A program made the position numbers and the translations under genes. Under the pieces are notes generated by a model that saw only the letters and a list, made by a program, of their open reading frames with translations, was not told the origin of the DNA and did not search any database. Source: Aspidiotus rigidus (lineage: Eukaryota > Arthropoda > Insecta > Hemiptera > Diaspididae). Taken from it: a stretch of DNA of 64,000 bases. Location: positions 5,952,001 to 6,016,000 of the forward strand of contig JAVHKY010000029.1 in NCBI GenBank assembly GCA_035079385.1. Reading direction: 5' to 3'. Of this stretch, positions 23,265 through 36,017 are shown piece by piece. Within the stretch, counting starts at the first letter, position 1. The number at the start of each line of letters is the position of its first letter.

Positions 23265-23815
23265 ATGATTGAACCCGTCAGTCATTCTCATAGACAAATT
23301 CAATCAAACCCTCATCAGGTACTGTCTTCGTTATTCCGGTATCGAATAATTTCAATATTGTCGAGGGCCATAAGTTTAAAATACGAATTCTCACTACGGA
23401 GGAGGGCCTCAGACCCCTCTTTAACTTGTGGCCTCTTTCGATTAAATGATCGAAAAAGGCTGACTCACCCAAGTTGCCCCTCTTAGACGCTTTTTTATGC
23501 TCAGCCACTCTAATTTAAACCTGACGGCCAGTCATCCCTACATAGACTCCAAGGCAATCATTGTAGACTATGCTGTATACACCACTCTTCGCGGCCATAG
23601 GAGTGGGGTACTTCAATTTAACAAATAGACTTTTCACTGTATTGGGATTGTAAAAGCGTGGGGACGGTCCACCTGCAAGGAAAAATTGCCTAGGAAAGGA
23701 AGTCTAATCCAACGTTTCTTATTATGTAGGTGTGAATCTCTGGTAGACTCAGCGTCCTCCGAACCATGAGGTCAGCGTCCAACCTGACCCGATTCACCTC
23801 ACGCGGCCTGTTTTG
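23265..23815 (-). mobile_element. Penelope-like element 3' part (GIY-YIG nuclease), inverted copy
   Basis: On the minus strand a frame reads SGVYSIVYNDCLGVYVGMTG and then RQ, the GIY-YIG core as found in PLEs (GVY..C.DC...Y.GMTGR), with the first C replaced by Y. The next open frame reads AEHKKASKRGNLGESAFFDH followed by LIERGH, the PLE E-H-[K]..S..A.HLIE.GH segment, ending PDEGLIEFVYEND. An upstream stop interrupts the nuclease. The piece starts near 23815 and is head to head with the longer plus-strand copy. Confidence 0.8.
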
Positions 23816-23839
23816 TCGTTTGTATCTTCACCCATCTAC

Positions 23840-25072
23840 TCTTGAGCTAAATTTATAGATCGCTGGTTTAAATCTCGCGCAGAGTTTGCTTCTCCCTACT
23901 CAGTAAAGAACTCGGGTTCCCTAGCACAGAGACTAAAGGACGTATCGACTTTATGTTCCTTCGATGTTGTAGGATTAATTCCTCGCTTCCCCAGGGCCGT
24001 CGCCATCAATCATTTGGGCAATTTTCTCGTTAAATCTGGTGTCCCGCATGAAGAATTGGATCTCCAAATTTTTACTTGATTTTTGGAGTTCCCCGAGGAA
24101 GTGAGGATTCCTATTGGTTCTCCCATAGGCTCGCTTATTTCGAAGCTGTTTATGTCTGAATTTGAGATTGATTTTCTCGGGTCAGGTGTTTTTGAGTCAC
24201 GTCTATTATTGGCAAAAGTACGTAGACGACATTTCGTTTGCGTGCAGAACTCCTAATTCACTCTGGAAGTTGGCGGCTCATCGATAAACTTCTTGGATTT
24301 GTCCATCTCTATTAGAGACGGTATTCATGAGTTTGGAATTTATAGGAAAGAAACTTCGACTGATATTGTAATCCAGGAGTCGTCTTTTTGTCCTGCCGCT
24401 CTCAAGATTGCAACTTTCAATAGCTTGATTCATCGGCTGACTCATATTCCTTCGAGTCAGGCTGTTTTCTAGAAGGAACTGGTGGCAATTAAGCACCTGG
24501 CCAGAGTGAATCAGGTTAGGTTGGACACTGAGGCTTACTAGAAAATCCCTCGACTCTACCACCTTCCTTCCTAAGGATTCACACCTAGATAGTTGGATTA
24601 GACTTTCTTTCCTAGGCAGTTGGACCGTGTCCTCCGCTCTTTTGGTTTCCTCGCGGGGTCTTACAACCCCAACACAGTGGAAAGTCTATTTGTTGAATTA
24701 AAGGACCCCATTTCTATGGCAGTATAGCCTACAATGATTGCCCTGTGGTCTACAGGGATGACTGTCTGTCAGCTTTAAATTAAAGCGGCTGAGCATAAAA
24801 AAGCGTCCGAGAAGGGTAACTTGGGTGAGTCTGAGTCAGGCTTTGCCAATAATTTAATCGAAAATGGTCACAGGTTCAAAGAAGGGTCTGAGGCCCTCCT
24901 CCATAGGGAGCATTCGTATTTTAAACTTATGGCCTTGGAAAATATTGAAATTATTCGACACCAGAATAACGAAGACATCATCGTTTTAAACAGGTATATT
25001 CCTGACGAGGGTTTCATCGAATTAGTCTACGGGAATGATTCACATTTCGATGACACGCTGGCTCAATCATAA
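23840..25072 (+). mobile_element. Penelope-like element: RT palm to GIY-YIG, degraded
   Basis: Reading across several frames gives, in order: SLDVVGLIPRFPRAVAINH (RT motif A, about 23960); VRIPIGSPIGSLISKLFMSE (motif B, about 24105); KYVDDISFA (motif C with the DD pair, about 24215); INFLDLSISIRDGIHEFGIY then RKET (about 24285); RLTHIPSSQAVF (about 24435). The nuclease core SIAYNDCPVVY follows at about 24727, then SGFANNLIENGHRF and LNRYIPDEGFIELVYGND to a stop at 25072. This is the diagnostic PLE order of RT then GIY-YIG. At least four frameshifts or stops make it inactive. The N-terminal part of the element is missing or unrecognisable. Confidence 0.85.
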
Positions 25073-25079
25073 TTGACAC

Positions 25080-26780
25080 ATTCCAGGGCTTTGGGGAATC
25101 TTAAAGTCTGCCACCAACGAATCAATGGGATTGGAATCTGCTCCTCTTCCTTCTACTAACGTTTGTCTAGACTTGAACAAAGGCTTATACCTGGATTTTC
25201 ATTCCGAGAGAATAAGAGAACCTTACGAGTAACAAGAACTGAATATAAGAGACTTCAGCGTTAGTCTTAGGACGAGACGATTTTATTTAAGTAATAATTC
25301 TCTTTAAATCAAAGTTCGATTGCAAGTTCTTGTTCTTAATAAGATTTCTGAGAGGAAATCTGGAAGTACCTAGCTTTTTCTTTCGCAACTGACGATCTAT
25401 TCTTCCGATTCGGTACATGTAAAAGCTCAAGTGAGTTTCAACGTTATAAGGTCTTATTTATTCGTCTTCTACTTTGTCAGCCATTGAAATGTTTCAACCT
25501 CTATATTTAAAAATAACTCGAAGCCGCATTCGTATTAATATGAAGTGCATACAGTATCGACCTAGTGGTGCATATTATTGAGGTTATTGATCCGATAGAA
25601 GTAGAATAGGATAGATAACATACCTTACACGAAAATGCTGAATCATTGTTTTTTTCCAGCAGTTTTGTTTCTGTTAAAGAAAAAAAGATGACGAAAAAAT
25701 AAAAAGCTATGATAGGCAAAAATTACCTTCGCGTAAAGTCTGAATATGGTCGCATGGATACAATAGGTATGTAGGTAGGTACTGATTCTCTGGTTCAAGT
25801 TTACGAACTGTTTTACACCGCGAGAATTATATACAGATTCGCGGATTTTAGTTGTTCGTAAATGATGCGTTTCGGTGGATAACCACAAGATGGCATCGAC
25901 CGAAACGTGACCATTCGAGTGAAATAAACTTCGCTAGTCGATGATTCTTTTTCCACGCCTGACGTGTAAAAATAATTTCATATTTTTTCATTTCTTTCTT
26001 CCTCTTTTGACCGGACGAGGAAAGCGTTGGACAATGCATATTATGTAGGCTTATCTAGAAGAAGAAAAAATTTTCGGATGACCCATTTTGCGTAATCAAA
26101 ACCATAATACGCATGATAGTCGTATAAGGTTGAGGGCGCTGATGTCCTTCAGAGGAAAGAGAAGGGGTCCTTAGCGGTAGCGACATGCTCAAGGGTATAA
26201 GAGCTGTATATGGTATGTTTCAATCATAATTTCTGAATTTTACGAGAAAGATGGCACACAAACACAACGCGTCCTGCCTCTAGCAACATTAAGGTCTTGA
26301 AGGGGAATGTCTTTTTGCAGAGCAATGGCGTACCTCCTTCTGCACACAATTTTGCGAACATGGATGAGCGCATTATGGAAAAGGTATCAATTTTTTTCTG
26401 AAAGTGGCGAGAGATGAGAGGAAGGCTAGTCAACCTAGCCGTATAATCCGCGCTTTCATGAACTTGGAGTAAGCAGTCTTACGAAAAATATTGAAATCGA
26501 ACGCCGAAGTACGCGTAAAATTAGGAAGGAGGGAGATTTTGAGGTCCAAGAAGTTTAAGGAAGGCTCTCCAGCTACACGATGAAATTTATTTTCGTATTG
26601 TAACTATTTAAGGCATCATGGAAATCGCGAAGAGAGTCCTAATTACCTACCTAGATGCAGAAGATATTGTCCACATATCTGAACCGCTGGTGGATGTGCG
26701 CGACAAAGGTAGAGAACTGGTGAGATCCGGAATCAAATATAAATACCTCTACCTTATTCATAAACACCTCAGATACTATA
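25080..26780. other. Unassigned stretch between PLE and gypsy relics
   Basis: No recognised domains. GTAGGTAGGTAC occurs near 25770. The open frame at 26618-26812 abuts the gypsy fragment but matches no gypsy domain I know. Confidence 0.4.
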
Positions 26781-26834
26781 CTTACAGGTATACTGAGAGA
26801 GAAGTTTGGTGAGGATCCCCGAATTCTTAAGACA

Positions 26835-27930
26835 AGACATTAAGACAGTGGTTACTGACTTATCACGAAGACCATGCCTGGAAGAATGCAACTATTGTGA
26901 CAAACAGGTCCAGAAGGGAATTGCCATCAAGAAAACTCGGTTCAATATCAACTTGTATATGAGTGATATCCAAATGCAAGATCAAGACAAAGCCTTCATT
27001 CTAAGTAGAAAGGAAGAAAATGTTCGACCAACGTGGCAAGAGATCAGTTCAAGGTCAGGGTCTCAGTGGAACTCCCTACGTCATCCTTTACAGAATCTTG
27101 GAAAACTCGGCAGCAACAAGTCATTCCAAAGACCTTAGTACCAGATGTTTTGAAGGCTGTTCATAACAACTCATCTGGAGGACACACTAGTATCATAAGA
27201 ACCCTGTCCAAGGTTAGGGAGCGATACTACTGGCCTTCTTGTCGGTTGGATGTGGAAGATTGGTAGGTACCGAGCGAGTAAAGGTCCCTCTACTCGAGGC
27301 CGGGCAAGGATGCAAATTTACAATATTGAGTATCCTTGGGATATTGCCAGACTATTTCCAGAAACAGATAGAGGAAACCGTTTCATCCTGGTTATTGGAG
27401 ATCATTTCACAAAGTGGATTGAAGTAGTTGCGCTCCTAAACCAAAAGGTTACAACCGTTGCAAATGCATTGGTTAAAACTGGATAACGCGCTTTGGAGTA
27501 CCTCTGGAACAACATATCGACCAAGGCCGAAATTTTGAATCAAGAGTATTTGGAGAGGTCGCTAGAATGTTGGGTCTGAGAAGAACTCACACCACACCTC
27601 TCCACCCACAGTCTGATAGCATGATGGAACGATTCAACCATACTGTGGACGAGTTCCTAGCCAAAGTCATCGATGAAGGACAAAAAGAGTAGGATACATG
27701 GATACCGCCTTCTCTCCTGGCATATCGGTCATCAGTACATGGGTCCATAAAGGAAACTCCAGCCAAGATCATGTTTGGACGTGAGCTACGGTTACTATGT
27801 GATCTGGAGTTTGGAGCGCCTCCTCACAGAGCACAGGATATTCAAGAGTATTCAATGCAACTCAGGCAGCAACTTCAGAAAGTCCAGAAATCGCCAGTAA
27901 AAGGATGGACGCTCGATTGGACGTTGGTGC
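26835..27930 (+). mobile_element. Ty3/gypsy pol fragment: RNase H end, zinc-binding domain, integrase
   Basis: DLSRRPCLEECNYC (about 26857) matches the C-terminal DALSRRPC..C.YC end of RNase H. LKAVHNNSSGGHTSIIRTLS and YYWP (27152-27235) match the integrase HHCC finger. PETDRGNRFILVIGDHFTKW, HIDQGRNFESRVFGEVARML and TPLHPQSD..MERFNHTVDE belong to the catalytic core. AYRSSVHGSIKETPAKIMFG completes it near 27775. The second Asp and the Glu of the DDE triad are visible. The first Asp region is scrambled, with a frame change at 27290-27350. A TAG replaces a Trp codon near 27690. No LTRs, gag, protease or RT were seen nearby. Confidence 0.9.
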
Positions 27931-27934
27931 CATA

Positions 27935-29760
27935 GAATGAATTTTTGAACAGGGGAAGAAATTCTTCCAAATCCTTAAAGTAGGTCAGGGTCACTGATGA
28001 CGTCATCAAGCGTCACAAAAACCTGCGACGGTTCTCCACAATTTTCCCTGGACCAATGAATCACAATTCTTTACAGGACGTAACTCTCCACCGAAATTTC
28101 AATTGTCGCGCAACTCTTAAATTTTCTGTACTTTATTCTTCATCCATGGAGACGTTGGGTACAGTATTTTGTTAAACCTCTTTACTGAGGCGTCGTACAT
28201 CTTCCCAGAAAAAATTCGGAAGACTCTTTCCGAAAAAAGCCTCCCTAAAAACAGATTCCATCCAAAAAGAAGGAAAAAACAAAAGCTGTGAGAAAGAATG
28301 ATTCAGAAGTTATGCAATAAAAAGACTTGGAATAAGCTCTAAGAATTGACGGATACTCACGAGAGTAAAGAGAGTTGCAAAAACCGCAGAAATTTACTCC
28401 CGTAAGTATCCGCCAATATGAATAGCCGTAATTTGGAGGATTGGTTTAATTCTCTAAGAATTGCCCGTTTTTGTGAGTCTCGAACGGAAAAAACCTTACA
28501 TTGGTAGAAACATTGCAATGAATACCCAAGCGAAAGAGTCAGTCAGAAAAGAGGACAAGTCACTTCTTTTACATAGATAACCATTCGATTCGCGGTATGA
28601 CATTAAGCCAGCACCACAAAAGACCACGAAAGAAAACCGTGAGACTTCTCAAGAGCATCATATCGCAATAATTATTCCTACTTTGATTTCAGACTCACCT
28701 TCCTTTTCGCATTCAATTGCAAACAGTCTATCTTCATTGACGCGAATAAAATGTAATATCGCGGAAACTGCCAAAAGAAATTTATTTCAAAATAAGAAAC
28801 AAGCTTGCCCAGGCAATCTTTAGTCCTTGAAAACAAAATAAAATACTATCGACAATTTCGAAAATACGCGCATACCAGAAAGCTACAAGTCTGTAGGGAG
28901 GATGTTCGCAAAGAGTATTATGGTAATCTGTAATTTAATACGACACGATGGCACAAAAGGTCGTAATAGCGAAACAGCAACAGAAAAAGGTTGACTCGAG
29001 GAAAAATTTCTTCCTCATCGGAATAAACATCATAAATTCTATTAATTCGATGAGACGGGACTGTGCGAGATTACTCGCTCACAATTTTTGAGCCTCCCGA
29101 TGCACACAAAATTGAGCAGCGAGCACCTTTTCCAGTAAGAAGGTTCGTCGAAATAGAAGTAATATATGTTCACTCAAATTAGAACGAAATTACAAAATAG
29201 GATGACGAAAGTATACAATATTACCAATATTCTATTTAACTGAAGGCTATGCAAAATGTAAACTTGTTTACGAGCCGAGAAGAATTTATCTCGTAGAATA
29301 TTCTGCAACTCAATCGCCAGATACCAAATTATAGTATTTAAAAATAAATAAACTGGTATTCATCGCACACAAATTTCTACTCGTAGACTAATTTTTCTGT
29401 GTCGATAAAAAAAAATCGAATAATTTTCAGGCTCGTATCCAGTAATTTGTTTTCGATAATACAATATGATCTAAACTTGTTTGAAATTCATATTGTGATA
29501 TGTAGGTACCGTACGTTTATTTCTTTTTTAGAAAATAATAGCTTTGAGAATAGGACGTGGAAAAAGAAATTTAAAAACATTTAGCGCGATCTTCGTACAC
29601 AAGTTGGCTTTGAAAAATTATTCGGACGAAATCCTTATCACTCTGGATTCATGTACTTTGGGAGATTCTAGTGGGTATAGGCTAAGATTTCTAAAACGTT
29701 TCACGATGTTGACCTTGGAAATAGGACCAAGAATGATTTTGAATACGTGATCAAGTCGTG
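27935..29760. other. Gene-free stretch
   Basis: Holds one TGACGTCA (27998-28005) next to the gypsy relic, probably the tip of a decayed repeat. Otherwise AT-rich and featureless. Confidence 0.45.
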
Positions 29761-30206
29761 GGTAAATAATATAGTCATCTAACGGGTATTAGTACTAATC
29801 TCAAGGGGGGAGACTAGGGTTCAATTGTTGCTGAAGCTCTCGTAGAACAGGAGACAATATTGAATAACGACAATAGAAAAATATGACCCTGAAAAAAAAA
29901 CACTCGGAACATTGAAAGAAGTGATCTTGGGTATATGACGAAGTTTGTAGAAAAGCGTTGTTGGCAATCTATAAATATTCGCCTTTGAAAAATGGAGGCT
30001 TGCCCAAAGTGGTCCCCCAAAAACCGCACCTCTAGAACCGATATCCATTCTTTAGGACATTGCATCAGTGGTCCAGAGGGCTCGAATTTAGAGTGACCTG
30101 ACTCCATTTCTCCTTACTGTGCATGTCCGCCAATGAGGCCACTACAGGGGTCCTACCCTACTGATCGAGGGAGGCAATCTACATGTTAAAAAAAATTTAG
30201 CAAGAC

Positions 30207-30910
30207 TTGATACAATTCACCAGTAACATCTATTAGACGGATTGGGCTGATTTTTTTAGAAATAAAAGCTCCCGACCCACAGCCATTGCCGAAGCCATCC
30301 CGGCCTTCATCTTCGAGAACGACCGAAACGCGATTCCGCCCCATACATTCCTTATTTTGGGGGTAAAATTGAAGACCCAAATATAATTCACCGGCAACTT
30401 CCACTAGACGGATCAAGCCACTCTGGTGGCAGCTACAATACGCGAAGTTGGCAACGAGCAACGCGCAACGAGAAATTTTGAAACGGTAGTGGTGTGTAAA
30501 AAACAAGCAACCGAATCAAACTAATTTGTTTCGGTTGCCCGTTGCTCGTTCATGTTGCTCAGTTTGTTTCATTGAAGCCGCAGCCTCTTTCATTGGTGAA
30601 AGCCTGTGACCTACAGATGAGCCATCACTTATAGGGCTTACTCATCCTGGACTTCAGCTTCTAGAACGATCAAAACGCGATTTCGACCAGTAAATCACTT
30701 ATAGTCATGTGAAGTCGAATACCTAAATACAATTCGCCAACAAGTTCTACTGGACGGATCGGGCTGATCTTTTTCAAATGAAAGCTTCTGACCTGCAGGT
30801 GAGCCATCGCCTATTTGCTAACCGATGCAGAATTTCAGCTTTGAAAACGATCCAAACGCGAAGTCGCTTCGCACCTTTCTTATTATAACATCAACTACTA
30901 ATGCTGCGGA
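30207..30910 (+). repeat. Three diverged tandem units (~170 bp), one interrupted
   Basis: Units begin at about 30207, 30378 and 30724 with variants of TACAATTCACCGGCAACTTC. They share ACTAGACGGATCGGGCTGAT, AAAGCTTCTGACC.ACAGGTGAG and GAACGATC.AAACGCGA.TTC. Unit 2 is split at about 30420-30590 by a hairpin-rich insert (GGCAACGAGCAAC with GTTGCTCGTT, and GCAACCGAATCAAAC with GTTTCGGTTGC). Confidence 0.65.
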
Positions 30911-30929
30911 GCAGCACCGGTCATCTAGT

Positions 30930-33150
30930 TTTAATAAAATAAAGAAAAATCGATTTTTCAATTTTGATGGAATTTCTCAACCTAAGACTCTTCTACACGG
31001 ATTGGAGTTCAAAATTTTTCCAACTTCAACCGATAACATCGATTTCTTGTCGCCTCAAAGTCAACTGAAAATTCGCTTTCTCCAAAGTCTGAATCGGAAT
31101 TGCGAATTGGGTCAAGCTTTGAGGAATCGAGTCAACATTTACGTCGATTTAAATTTGATTTCGAGTCGACTTCTTCGAATTTTTCATCAACCTGAAATTG
31201 ACTGTTTTGTTGCGTGGTCTAAAATTGGATTAGTTGAGCTCTGGCAATGTTCCTGATTAATTTTATATCCAGCTGGAGTCGATGTACATTCACCCCCCTC
31301 AGTGACTTCGCTTCTCGCTGACAGAATACGTAGTCGTAATCAAATACGGAGGGCCATTGAAAATCAGTGCTCCCAGATTTTCCAAAACCGCTTGAGCTGT
31401 ATCGTCCGCTCCAGAACCAGTTTATTACACTCCAAATCCGTTTATGTTTATGTACGTATTCCCTTCTTCAGAAATCCGTAAGCATTTTTCTGTAATACGG
31501 ATTTTCAAGATTTTTACGGAGAATCTAAATTTTGCTTCCGAAAAACCATTTGTGGACCGCAAATCAACCAAAAATTTACTTCTCTCAAAGTTTTGGTCGA
31601 AATTGCGTCGTTATATTGTTGAAATCGAACACACGTCTACTAATTTACCTCTTCAATTTCAGGTTAATTCCAAGTCGTCCCCTCGAAATTTTTAATCTAC
31701 CTCAAATTAACGTCAACCTGAACCCGATTTCGAGTCAACTTCTTTGAATCTTTTTATCGTTTTGAAATCGATTGCTCTGTTGCGTTGATTAACAATCGAT
31801 TTTTACTTTTCTAGGAACAGGGTGGCTAGTTTTTTCTGAAATTGAAATCCCCTTCAGGCTTTAACTCCACTAAAAAGCAAAAAAATAAGAATAAAAATAA
31901 GGATAAACTTTTTAGCTTGAACTTTTTTTGACCTTAAAATTCCCTGACTGTTCCATCAACACTCAAATTCACAGACTTTTTTAGCGTTTTTCGAAGCTAG
32001 TCATCCAGAGGAATGTGCGCTGGTCGACCTCAAATCCACTTCGATCTAGAGTCGATGTACAGTCATTCCCGCTTGCAGCATTCTGTCTGTTTGGTGACTT
32101 CGCTATTCGCAGATAGAATACGTAGTATTTAATATCGAAAGATGAGGGCCATTGAGATTCTCAAGTATGTTTGATCAGCGCAGCAGTGGTCGAATCGACG
32201 CAATGACGACGTCGATTTTCAGTGCATATTGAAATCCGATATTGAGTGTCACCTCATCTCTGACCTTAACTCTGAAACCCTGTGCACTTGAGATCTACAC
32301 AAAATTTCGACATCGATTCCTCTTTCAATCAGTATCGATTGTACCTTTGAAGAATACATTCAATGCAAGTCTTTAGCCGATGAGTAACGTATAGTTGACC
32401 CACTACTGACATGACGTTGATTGATGCCCTTGAAAAAAACTACCACTGATACCTTCGTCTGTAGCCCAATTTGATTTACTTTAATCCCACTTACTATACT
32501 TTTATCCTTCCTTAAAACCCTCGTCATGGCGGAACAGGATTTCATCCGGGGCTTCAAGTTGAAGCCCTAAACAAGTAACAAGGCCTCGGATGAGGCCCCG
32601 TTGATTTCCTCTTCCGATGAGAATTTCAGGGTGGAATTCCAGATGGAGCCCTCATGATTCCCTCTTCGACAAGACCTTTCGGGGAAGAAAAATGTATTCA
32701 GATGCGGGGTTCAATAAAATCAGGGAAATCTGAGCACATAGTTTTTCGCAAGAGCAACTCTCTCTCTCTCTCCCCCCAGAGGGGCAAAGAATTATTTAAC
32801 GCGGGTCAGTCGACATCAATCTATAATACCGAGAGTCGACTACACTTCACGTCGACGAGAAGTCGCGATTTGGATTCGACTTTTAGGTCGATTTACTGTC
32901 GATATTGGACGAAACCAAAACGACTTAAGATAGACTTTGATTCTGAATCGACTTTCGATCAAATTGGCGAGTCGAGTTGGAGTCAAGATAGTAGCATGGC
33001 GTGGTCAAATTGACGCAATTTACAAGTCGACAGAAATTTTGTTCAAGATCCTATTGACCGAATTCTTAGACGTAATATTTAATCGAAAATTTTCTGAAAA
33101 AGCACTTATAAACGAGATTGTCGTCACCTTAACCACATGAAGATATGAAA
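30930..33150. repeat. GTCGA-rich tract with internal diverged repeats
   Basis: TCGA/GTCGA/TCGAC motifs recur throughout, densest at 32800-33030. Direct diverged repeats include GATTTCGAGTC.ACTTCTT.GAAT (31163 and 31728). Others include GAGTCGATGTACA..CATTC with GACTTCGCT and AGAATACGTAGT (31275 and 32049). Two short palindromes, GGGCTTCAAGTTGAAGCCC and GGCCTC-GGAT-GAGGCC, lie near 32550-32600. Open frames across it lack family motifs. Confidence 0.5.
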
Positions 33151-33154
33151 AAAT

Positions 33155-33985
33155 TTAAAAAAGAAGTCAACATCGCCAGAACTATGTACTTATTATAATT
33201 TTACACAACCACGAACGGCTCAAGCTGGGATCAAGGGCTCCGATAATAATCGCAAGTACAGCTCCCATACGAACACTAGATCCTATTCCAAACTATACCC
33301 TCGCATGGCCTCAGCAACTTTTTCTAGTTGACCAATTACTTGGCTAAAATCGCTATTAATCATCTTTTATCATCTGCCACCATCCTCCTCAGATAGTTTC
33401 AGCTAGGGCCGCCTTGAGTAGCTACTGTAAGGGGTCGTAGTGGATTATCATGTATTATTATCAACCATCAGGGATTAATGCTAAAATGTCCAACCAATAA
33501 TCGAACGATTGGCTGACGAAGAAGATGAAAAATAAAGCAGGTATCGACTCAAGGCAAGATATTTTAACATTTTCAGACTATTGACGTATTGAGATTTGTC
33601 ATAGCTTACTCATAATAATAATAATTCAAATTCACTAGTTAACAAATGTATGTCTCTATAAATCTTTCTATGACAGACGAGTAGTAATTTGTGATCTTTA
33701 TGCGTGAACAGACGTGTTAGCGTCAGATACCTTTATTAATTTTTTGCAAACGCATACACTACCGTGTCATTATGAAGATTATTTTTCGAACGAACTAAAG
33801 AACGTTTTGATATTTTTTCAGCGATAATTTCAGGCAATAAACGCAGCAAATAGACATTCGAATTACCTAGCGTAGTCGCGAAGTAAATTATATGAACTTG
33901 AAATAAAGAAATTTCCAATTACGCGCACAAAATGCGAACAATGCGAAATTCCAGAAGGTCGGTTCGTAAAAAATACACTGCAGAT
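33155..33985. other. Gene-free stretch
   Basis: Includes an ATAATAATAATAATT microsatellite near 33612. No coding or RNA feature was recognised. Confidence 0.45.
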
Positions 33986-34004
33986 TTGCTCAGTATTATC
34001 CGAT

Positions 34005-34050
34005 TAAAGGAGCTGACTCGAGTTTCGAATACCTATATCAGCTCATCATC
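34005..34050 (-). repeat. PLE-type terminal hairpin motif (candidate)
   Basis: GAGCTGA (34010-34016) and TCAGCTC (34038-34044) form a perfect 7-bp stem. On the minus strand it is preceded by CGATGATGA and contains CGAAAC. The GATGATGA…stem…CGAAAC layout resembles the 3' signatures often seen at PLE ends. I could not build a full hammerhead fold. Confidence 0.35.
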
Positions 34051-34099
34051 GGAAATTAACTAAAAGATACAGAGAAGTGAAAAAGGGACTGGAGTAACG

Positions 34100-35045
34100 A
34101 GTGTACAAAAATGTGGTCAAATAATCATGAGGATGACTTCTTCTCGTCTGGAGCATCTGTTGGAGGTTGATTTAAGGATGCGTGTTTTCTCTGTAAGGAC
34201 GAGTTGGTTTAGTAGTGGAAGAAATGAGGAGGATGAATCAGTCAGAAGAAAAAGGTGGGAATTCAGTAAGATGAGAAAGGAAGGCGAGCATAGCCATAAA
34301 CTCAGTTGCAAATGACAGAGTTTATAATTGTGAGCACGATGGACCACTATAGAAGGCCCTCTATGGAACAAGTGGAGGCAGCTCTATTTGCAGATTTAGA
34401 TCCGTCTGAGACCAAGAAGGTGTGATCGAAATATTCTTGTATTGAATGCCTAACAGGGTCCTGAAGCCAAACCGGGCCAGTTTTTTTTCTTTCTTTTATT
34501 CTTCCATAAATCTAAGTCCCTTGGAAATCCCCGGCCCCGGGGAAAATCTATCTTTGATAAGTCGATTGTAGGTGGATTAGTTTAGATAGAAACTTCTACG
34601 ATATCAATTCGGTTCGTTGAAAGTCCGGGGGATAAAGAGCGTGAATATAGGTTGCAAGGATTCGTCGAGGAATCGTTCGAATCGGAAATAGATTTGTTTT
34701 TTGGCGAGAATATAATGCGTCGGAAAAATTGGACAGGTATGGGATCTGGAAAACTAAGATCGAGAAATGGAAGTTGAGATGAATCCACGAAAGAAAAGAG
34801 GCGGTTTGGCGACTTTTGCGCAGATATTGAGTTTGGGACTAGTACAAAAAGTCGCAGTATTCGTCTGAATGGGATCTAAAAGTCTGAGAATGAATTTGGT
34901 AGCTAAATTGTACTTGACCGCGTTGTGGTCCAGACGAGATTTGGGACTTTTCTGAAGATTCAGAAGAAATTCTCTTTTATATCCAGTAACGAGATGAGTT
35001 ATGCTCAGCGCTCGAATACATGAGGTTTTCAAAATTCCAGTCAAA
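34100..35045 (-). mobile_element. I-group LINE relic: post-RT segment and RNase H
   Basis: On the minus strand, 34950-34800 encodes LRLLDPIQTN then SPKLNICAKVAKPPLFF. This aligns with the LLDSIQ…LCVEAGVLPF segment of the copy at 16.6 kb. Near 34425-34370 is SDGSKSANRAASTCSIE, the RNase H start (TDGSKS). At 34310-34200 is FATEFMAMLAFLSHLTEFPP followed by FSSD*F and LISSTTKP, the ATE…A and DS(F/L)SSL parts of RNase H. Frame changes and stops separate the blocks. Presence of RNase H argues for the I group rather than Jockey. Confidence 0.6.
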
Positions 35046-35049
35046 ATGT

Positions 35050-36010
35050 CATTTTAGTCATTTTGCGCTTTATCTTTCCCTAACTTGAAAGTTTAATCAG
35101 AGTAATTGGTTGTATTTGAAATGACGGCAAATTCTTAGCTATCGATCCTTGAGTACATGTATTCTGATTTTTTGGTACAAAAAAAAACCTTATTAGAAAA
35201 TGGGAATGAAGGTTCAAACATCTCATTCACTTACGAACATTATTTTTCCTCTCTCTCTAGCTCTTTCTCTCATCTATAAAAACAGTTAAAATCATCGACC
35301 CACTTATAACCAGGAAGTTATACTTCCACTAATAGGAGTAATTTTCTTAATTCTCATCCAAAATTGATGGAAAATATCGATGGTACCCGCACTCACCACA
35401 TAACAAAAACACAAAAGATACATAACATAGAAACGCTGATTCATGAAATGGGTTTTTGAGACGATCTATTTTATGTATCGCGGTGAGTACCTACAATATT
35501 TTTAAAGTAAAATTATAATAAGATTCGAGAGCCACATGTACGATAGTTGCGAACTCATATAGACTTTAGAAGAAGATATTTACTCGTACAAGACCGACAG
35601 ATCATTGAGTATTCTAATTACGAACATTTCACGAGACAGGAAATTACTTGACCTAAAAATCACACGGACGAAGCCAACGGTCTAGGCGAAAATCATTATG
35701 TATTGGATTTCTGTCAGGGAAGAATGAAATCCATTTTTTTTTTTTTTCTGATATTGGATTTTTATAATTTCCGAGAGAAATATTATGTAGTTTAATTAAT
35801 ATCTATCGTAATTTTTAAATACATACAAATGGCTTTTTGGAAAATTCTTAGCATGTTTATTCTTTTGATTAGAACAAATCAGAGGGATAATTTGTTTTCG
35901 AGTTAGGAATCGTAGAGCTCAACGAATAATTCAAATTTCATCACCTCTTCTTCCTCGTTTTTTCCCATACAACGCCTTTTCGCCGACCATCATTCTATCC
36001 TTCGCCAGCC
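35050..36010. other. Gene-free stretch
   Basis: AT-rich DNA with a short TC microsatellite (CTCTCTCTCTAGCTCTTTCT, near 35252) and a T run near 35735. Nothing else was recognised. Confidence 0.45.
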
Positions 36011-36017
36011 CTCAAAC

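Noticed and set aside
30825..31256. 143-codon plus-strand frame
   Set aside because: Lies in the diverged tandem repeats and GTCGA-rich tract, with no motif. Probably chance.
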